A DNA stretch of 64,000 nt from Multifurca ochricompacta (taxonomy: Eukaryota > Basidiomycota > Agaricomycetes > Russulales > Russulaceae): the NCBI GenBank assembly GCA_022496185.1, contig WTXG01000001.1:248001-312000 (forward strand), given 5' to 3'. The notes beneath the pieces are model-generated. The model had not been told where the DNA came from. It made no database searches and saw nothing but the letters and a program-made list of their open reading frames with translations. Positions 58,330 to 64,000 of the stretch are shown piece after piece. How positions within the stretch are numbered: the stretch's first letter is position 1; the number at the start of each line of letters is the position of its first letter. Both the position numbers and the translations under genes were made by a program.

Positions 58330-58596
58330 CACGTGATACTTTCACGTGATGTTTTCAATGATCTCGAGAATATTGACAGGTAGGATGTTTCCTTTCACAT
58401 ATTCCGGGATATTTTCCATGGCTTGACAAGAACAGAGTGTCGCTCGTGTATTTAGTTGAATTTTTGAACATTTGATGCTCTCATATATTAGTCACGTGCC
58501 CACGTGACCTGGTAAATTACTATGCAAAGTACCTATTTTTTCCACAACCCTATCGCGCAGTGTCGTTCACGTGATGGATAATTATGACAGCACGTG
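58330..58596. promoter_or_regulatory. Cluster of six CACGTG palindromes upstream of MFAP1
   Basis: Sites lie at 58330-58335, 58343-58348, 58493-58498, 58501-58506, 58568-58573 and 58591-58596. Several are in the extended form TCACGTG. Two close pairs are spaced 13 and 8 bp apart, start to start. CACGTG is the binding core of bHLH regulators such as Cbf1 and Pho4. The sites sit 80-345 bp before the MFAP1 start codon, so they are most likely promoter elements of that gene. Confidence 0.6.
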
Positions 58597-58674
58597 CGTG
58601 GTGCTTATGGGTTTGGCACGGGTGTGAGTGAGAGTGACTGAGGAGCATGTCATGCACAATTAACGGCAACGGCA

Positions 58675-60568
58675 ATGGCAACAACTGTGAGGAAGCAAGC
58701 CCCCCGTCCTGCGAGACCTGCTGGTCGTTACTGGAAAGGAAAGGCACCAAAAGATGCCGGTGACCTCTCCTCCTCGTCCGACGAGTCAGATGATGAAGAA
58801 CAAGCACCCCAAGAGGATGGTGATGTCGCTTTCGCCGGTGAACAAGAATTTTTTCATGCCGAAAATGATGAGGAACAAGAGGAGAAAGGGGAACAAGGGA
58901 GAGAAATGGGGCATAGGACGGGAAAGATGAACCTTGCTTTAAAGAATGTCAATATATCAAAGGAGGGAAAGGTGACTATCGCCGGTAAGGATGAGGTTGG
59001 CAGAACTGAGATGGAAGGTGTGTGTTTTTTTGCCTCTAGTCGTTACCAACATTAAGATGACTATCTAGGTCTAGAGGAGACGGAAGAGGAAACTGATGCG
59101 AAAGCTGCAAGTGAAGGGGGACCGGATGAGGTGTGTGTCAACCTCACACTGAGCCTTTCTCTCACTAAATGTTTATTCAAGTCTACTGAATACGAGACCG
59201 AATCTGAAGAGGAGAAACCCAAGGTTCAATTTCGGCCTGTGTTCGTTCCAAAGTATGTATTTTTGCTTCGTGACAATGCTTCCCATTCGAATTATGTCTA
59301 GTATATTTACCCCTTGAAACCTATTTTATAGGCGAAGCCGTGTCACCGTAGCCGAAAAACAGGCCTTGGCTGAGGATTTCGAGGAGGCTCTTCGAAGGAA
59401 GGAGCTGGAAACTGAGGAGAGGAAAAAGCAGAGTCATGATCTGGTCGCAGAGAGCATTCGGCGGGAGCTCTTGGAGAGTAAGTAACGGCGTACCCACAGG
59501 GTGGATGTGGCTTCTAACTCTCTTGCAGAGGAAAAAGAAGAGGAAGTCATCGATGTAGACGACACAGATGGCAATGATCCGTCAGGTGAATTCGATGCTT
59601 GGCGGCTTCGAGAGCTTGCACGGATCAAACGAGATAAGGAGGTCGAGATAGCTCGCGAAGAGGAACGCGAGGAGGTCGAGCGACGGCGGGCTTTGCCTGA
59701 GGAGCAACGGCTGAAAGAAGACCTTGAACATGCGAAGAAGTCACGAGAAGAGAAGCCAAAAGGGAAGCAGATATTCTTGCAAAAATATTGGCATAAGGGC
59801 GCCTTCCATCAGGTGTGTTCATCCTCAATTCCTATTCCTCACATCGTCACCTCATGTTATCTTATAGGACCAGGAAATTCTCAAACGACACGACTTTACC
59901 GAGGCGACGGAATCGACGGTGGATGTTTCTCTACTTCCGTCAGTCATGCAGGTAAAGAACTTTGGCAAACGAGGGCGAACGAAGTACACCCACTTGGTGG
60001 ACCAAGACACAACAAAGGGCAACGGTGGTTTCGGCGGTACTGGCCCTATCAAAGCCGGTGGAACGGATGTGGATGGTGGTGGATGCTTCCTTTGTGGAGG
60101 TCAACATATGAAAAAAGGTATGTTCCCCAGCCCTCTTGTCAAATGTCATATTAAAAAAAAATGCGCTTAGATTGTCCACAAAACACTGGCCCGTCTTCCG
60201 GGAAACCGGGAACAGGGCCAAACGCTTTGCCAACTAGTATCCGTGATGAACGTCGATCATGGCGAGATGACGACGGCCGTCAGCCGCGAGAAGCCCGCGA
60301 TAATTACAGAGGTTGGGAACGGAAGGGGGCGAAGGACGATAGTCACCGCCACGACAGATATCGTCCGAGGAGTGCCGAGCGGGATATCCGCGGGCGCCAT
60401 AGGGATCAAAGTCGATCTGCAAGGGATGACGAGCATATCGAATCGCGATCACCAAAGAGAGGCCTAAAGTACGATGACGATAGGCGGTGGAGGGAACGAC
60501 GTCGGCCGGGGTCGCGGTCAGTGGATGCAAGGAATGGTGGAGACGAGAAGCGACGGCGAGTGGGTTGA
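58675..60568 (+). CDS. MFAP1-family spliceosomal protein with added zinc knuckle and RS tail
   Basis: MFAP1 (Spp381-related) is a component of the spliceosomal B complex. The exons are 58675-59017, 59069-59130, 59182-59252, 59332-59477, 59529-59812, 59868-60117 and 60171-60568, summing to exactly 518 codons (517 residues). The acidic N-terminal half contains GRYWKGKAP. The MFAP1 core follows: [31 protein letters not shown], a long charged helix ([20 protein letters not shown]), then [20 protein letters not shown] and [20 protein letters not shown]. After it comes [13 protein letters not shown], a CCHC zinc-knuckle-like motif across the last intron. The final 130 residues are arginine-, aspartate- and serine-rich and end KRRRVG. 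The knuckle and RS tail go beyond the animal protein. Confidence 0.93.
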
Positions 60569-61067
60569 CACCCCCTCCATTCTTATTTAGTGGTTTTTCG
60601 TTTCTTGCTTCTTGCACGTCGTTTAACTTTGACACACCGATGAGAAGGTGGGAGTAGTCCCTAGTCCCCCTTCGTTTGGAGGACCTATCCAATGATCTGG
60701 ACTCAACGCGGTGGCCACTCGTAGAGTCTCTGGGACACGCGCTCAAATAAGTAGAATGAAGTGTGCATGTACATAAAATGCCCACTAACATAGTCTCCGT
60801 TGCCAAGCTTACTTACACGTGGTGTGGTGTAGACATCTGGGATCTAGTGTGTCATGAGGAATGAGGAAATGGAAGACACAAGGCTACGATAAGCACGTCG
60901 TCATTCAGTTGTTTATTTATTTAGATCGTATGCAACTAAGCTAAGATTTTTACTTTTATAATCCCGACACGCCGCCTTCCCGGTGAGGGCGAACCTATTA
61001 AAGGCCGCTCATTTGAAGCTTGGAGCCTCATTTATACTCCCACCCAACGTCCTAAGGCTATCAGGCG
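60569..61067. other. Intergenic with a CACGTG site
   Basis: About 500 bp between MFAP1 and the FAD oxidoreductase. One CACGTG at 60826-60831. No other feature recognised. Confidence 0.5.
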
Positions 61068-63000
61068 ATGAAGATGGGTGAGCCTGTTGTGCTTTCTACC
61101 CCGCCGCGGCGATGCGTCAAAGTAGCTGTCGTCGGTAGTGGCCTCGCAGGTCTTGCAGCAGCGTATCTGTTGTCCACTGTGCGTCAACGGGTAGACGTTC
61201 AGCACAAACATGGTCCCATCGAATATGAAGTCCATATCTTCGAGAAGGTGTGTGCTTTGTTCGCTGTAACTCCCTGGCAGCATCTGCTGTGATCTTCAGT
61301 CATCCCCTACTTCTTCTAACCACGGTCACGCCATGTTCAGGCTGAGGCACTCGGAATGGACTCGCATTCGGTATCGCTGACGCTGCCGGGTGAAGTGGGG
61401 GAATGGCGAGTTGATGTGCCAATGCGCTCCTTTCAAGGAGGCGAGTGGTCCTTCAGATGGTTTTGGTCGTCAATTCGTGTACTGAGGATAGAGCGACAGG
61501 TTACTATCCTCAGCTCATTGCGCTCTATACTAGCCTCGGTGTCCTTTTCCGGCGCTCGAACTTCTCGTATTCGTTTTCTTCCCTCGATACACTACCTTCC
61601 CAACGTGCAGGACACTCTGAGAAGGGTACGGTACAGCCGGCTACGTTGGCGCTTCACCCTACACTCATCTATGGGGGTGATTCTGGGCGGGCGGGGATAA
61701 GTGTCCCTTCTGCACTGAAACAAGTTTACACTGCGCTCCCACATTATACCCTCCGGCGTGTACGCGCGAGGCTCGCAATGTACCTCACCTTCGCCTTATC
61801 TATGATCAGCCTTGCGCTCATTTTTATCCGGTTGCAACTCCTTGCTTCTCCATGGCTGCGTGGGAGTAATGCTAAGGACCTGACTTGGGGGGAGTGGACG
61901 GAACAGATGACCCCGCGCGGACCACTTGCTAGGATAGTGGGACTAGATGCGCGCTGGGGGGCATTTATGCAAGACGTATGCTTGCCTCTTTTCTCGGCTG
62001 TTTGCACAGCCCCGTGGAGCGATGTTCAAGATCACCCAGTCGAAGAGTTTCTTGGTGCATTTTCCGTTCATCTTGAAATACAACGAATTTTCCTGACACT
62101 GATGCTTCTTATTTTAGACTTCATTTGGCGAACCTCCATGACGCCCCATTACGTAGTTTCACTCGGCGTACGTGATGTCGTCGGTCGGCTATCCAGCCAG
62201 ATTCCTGTCTCTCATGTCCACGTTGGCAAACCCACCACAGCACTCCTGCCAGATCCTGACCATCCTGGACAAGTTACGATAGCCTGCGGCGCGGGGGAGG
62301 AACTAGCACTGTACACTGGCTTCGAGCACGTCATCTTGGCAACACAGGCGAATCACGCTGCGCCCCTCGTCGACGCCTATTCCCGTGCTTTGGAGCAGAA
62401 GGCTCCTAAAGCCGCAGCATGTGCGGCAGAGCTTAGCGAGTGCCTTTCACGATTCGAATATCGTCAAACTGTCGTGATCAATCACACAGACGATAGCCTG
62501 CTTCCTGCAGACCACCGCGACCGGCGTGACCTGAATCTCGTCATGCTTTCTTCATCACATGCCCAAGCCCATGAGAAGTTCACGAGCGAGAAGCCGAGCG
62601 GCCTGCTTCTTCCACCAACGTATGCTATGACTACACACATACTTCCACGCCCACCCGGCAGGAAACCTGGTACAACGATTCTGCAGACCACCAATCCCAC
62701 CATTGCTCCTCGTCCCGGGAGTGTACTCTCTGTGGCACGCCTGGAGCGAGCACTGCTGACAGCGTAAGCAAAGCTGCCGTGCAGTCACTATGTGCCAACG
62801 AGGACACAATGAGTGTCGGCGCGCTGCAGGGAACAGCGAGGCGGGAGCTCGGCGGTAGTGCTACAGGGCTTTGGGTGGTAGGCTCGTACGCTCACCGCGG
62901 GATACCACTGTTGGAAGGGTGTGTAGCAAGTGCAAGAGAAGTTGTTGAGCGTGGGGTCTTAAAATGTGAAGGTGCGAGTGTGCATGGCTCGCCATGGTAG
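61068..63000 (+). CDS. FAD/NAD(P)-binding amine-oxidase-like protein, one apparent missing base
   Basis: This is an FAD-dependent oxidoreductase of the flavin amine oxidase type. Its substrate is unknown. The exons are 61068-61247, 61341-61440, 61500-62054 and 62118 to 63000. The N-terminal dinucleotide fold has VKVAVVGSGLAGLAAAYLL (GxGxxG) and EVHIFEKAEALG. The next exons give VDVPMRSFQGGYYPQLIALY, as in this group. A hydrophobic helix (MYLTFALSMISLALIFIRLQ) suggests membrane attachment. Later come TPHYVVSLGVRDVVGRLSSQ, EHVILATQANHA and the C-terminal ATGLWVVGSYAHRGIPLLEG, the FAD-site ending of amine oxidases. The intron 61441-61499 begins GCGAGT and is GC-AG. Around 62761-62764 the frame must move by one missing base to reach the C terminus; a normal intron there does not give the right phase. 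An upstream ATG six bases before MGEP was kept as the start. Confidence 0.8.
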
Positions 63001-63106
63001 CGAAGGCTATCCCATTATAATGGACTCGGTGTACTCCACCACAGGACCGAATGAAAGCGATATACTGATTCTTTATACTAATAACACAGGGGGTGTGGAT
63101 GAGACA

Positions 63107-63738
63107 TCACATGCGTAGCTTTCGTTCCATATCCGCGTGAATGTCCATTGATGGACCAGCCTCAAAATCTGAAAATTAGTGGAAAACAAGTCATTAGGGA
63201 GATGCATGTTAAAACATGGAAAAACAGAGCTTACTAAAGAAGTCGGTAACATCAAGAGTCTCATCTCGTCCCTCGAGAATCTCAAGATGGATGTTAGATT
63301 GAGGCATGGCTGGTATGTGCGGGTCCTGTATCGCGACATTCTAGATGATTCTGCGGCTACAAGAAAAAATAAAGATAGAGGACGAACACGAGATACGATC
63401 TTGCGTTCCATGAGTTGACGCATTGGCGCATGCAGGCCGTATATATTACGATGCATAGTTAACTTAAGGTTCCGCTGGGATTCGTCCCACTGTGTTGGCA
63501 CGATCCCTCAGTTAGTTAGATATAAAAAAACAGTATTGCTAAACGGGTTAAGGTCCGGTCTGACATACGTTCTCAAGCCTTGCTTGTAAAGGATTTGTTG
63601 ACTTGATCTCGTCGGCGAGACTGCGTGGCCATACTTGAGAGTATCATGAAGACCAAGAGAGTTAGCTGTATCGGAAATGGATGCCTTTATGGGTACTTTG
63701 GCGGGAACGAGACGAAGTGAAGGCTCCTGGTATGACAT
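63107..63738 (-). CDS. UMP1: Proteasome maturation factor Ump1, one apparent missing base
   Basis: Ump1 is a chaperone enclosed in the nascent 20S proteasome and degraded when the particle matures. The exons are 63738-63569, 63489-63397, 63325-63235 and 63168-63107. Recognised segments are SLRLVPAKVPIKASISDTAN, LGLHDTLKYG, PRSLADEIKSTNPLQARLEN, WDESQRNLKLTMHRNIYGLH and APMRQLMERKI. The rest is PQSNIHLEILEGRDETLDV, DFFNFEAGPSMDIHADMERK and LRM. One base is missing at 63627-63630, between LKYG and PRSL. With it the length is 138 residues. The donor after MERKI could instead lie a few bases later to keep a VS pair found in relatives. I could not make that version keep frame. Confidence 0.88.
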
Positions 63739-64000
63739 ATTGGTGGCAGCAACAAGCAACAAGAGCTGCTATGCTATACTGACCCTGACCACTGACCGCG
63801 ACGCGCGTTGGAAGCATGATTACATAATAATATTAGAATCAAATGTCACATGACATGGATTGTCTCGTCGACGTCGTCCTCGTCGTCCTCTGTCTGTCTA
63901 TCTGTCCCTCTCTGTCCCTCTGCTCTGTCCCTCTGTCGTCCCTCTGTCTGTTCTGTGTTCTCTGTCCTGTGTCGTGAGCGCTCTGAGCTCCCGTCTCCTG
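63739..64000. other. Upstream region of Ump1 with pyrimidine-rich simple sequence
   Basis: This is the Ump1 5' side. From about 63870 the plus strand becomes a degenerate tract of ctgtccctct-like units to 63970. No gene is recognised before the window ends. Confidence 0.5.

Larger units (their letters stand above)
57697..58674. other. Long intergenic region upstream of MFAP1
   Basis: Nearly 1 kb. The proximal 350 bp hold a cluster of CACGTG palindromes and a tandem aatttaccggt pair. The distal part has no recognised feature. No gene is seen. Confidence 0.6.

Noticed and set aside
8618..63630. Programmed ribosomal frameshifting as explanation for the frame breaks
   Set aside because: Sites share no slippery motif or downstream structure that I can see, occur in unrelated housekeeping genes, and fall mostly at plain homopolymers.

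Overview
The window is nuclear DNA of a filamentous basidiomycete, most likely an Agaricomycete. Genes are dense on both strands and interrupted by many 40-100 bp GT-AG introns with CTAAC/CTRAY-type branch points. The proteins read as typical Agaricomycete orthologues, and one gene encodes a dynein heavy chain that lacks its tail, a split described from Agaricomycetes. I see no bacterial operons, CRISPR arrays, transposons, viral genes or biosynthetic clusters. Almost every gene is housekeeping.

Layout. 1-4.7 kb: 3' part of an MFS transporter, an unassigned proline/tyrosine-rich nuclear-type protein (-), mitochondrial ribosomal protein mL43 (+). 5.2-9.8 kb: an unassigned basic protein (+), Mgr2/Romo1 (-), peroxin Pex10 (+), snRNP SmE (-). 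9.9-21.2 kb: the motor half of cytoplasmic dynein heavy chain (+). 21.5-25.5 kb: homoserine kinase, a GT25-type glycosyltransferase and APC/C subunit Apc11, all on the minus strand. 25.9-35.0 kb: a GYF-domain protein (+), an intron-containing tRNA-Lys(CUU) (-), a GPI-anchored GH72 glucanosyltransferase (+), an RRM/zinc-knuckle SR-like protein (+). 35.7-44.8 kb: an F-BAR/RhoGAP protein (+), ribosomal protein uS14/Rps29 (+), RNA polymerase II subunit Rpb4 (-), a Pumilio protein (-). 46.3-56.4 kb: a UVRAG/Vps38-like protein (-), an unassigned acidic-tailed protein (+), a poorly resolved locus (+), a BTB/POZ germ-cell-less-like protein (-), TRAPP subunit Trs31 (+). 56.6-63.8 kb: dihydroorotate dehydrogenase (+), MFAP1 (+), an FAD-dependent oxidoreductase (+) and proteasome chaperone Ump1 (-).

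I reconstructed exon structures by hand from reading frame, splice-site consensus and family knowledge. In most genes the exon lengths sum exactly to a whole number of codons. About fifteen places need one extra base for the conserved protein frame to continue. All have the same sign and most lie in or beside homopolymer runs, so I read them as consensus undercalls in the assembly and not as pseudogenes.

The most interesting items are the tail-less dynein heavy chain gene with its own promoter, a 7-nt internal exon in the BTB gene, five GC-AG introns, a cluster of six CACGTG palindromes upstream of MFAP1, and four loci whose products I cannot assign. I did not find a convincing undescribed multi-gene system.
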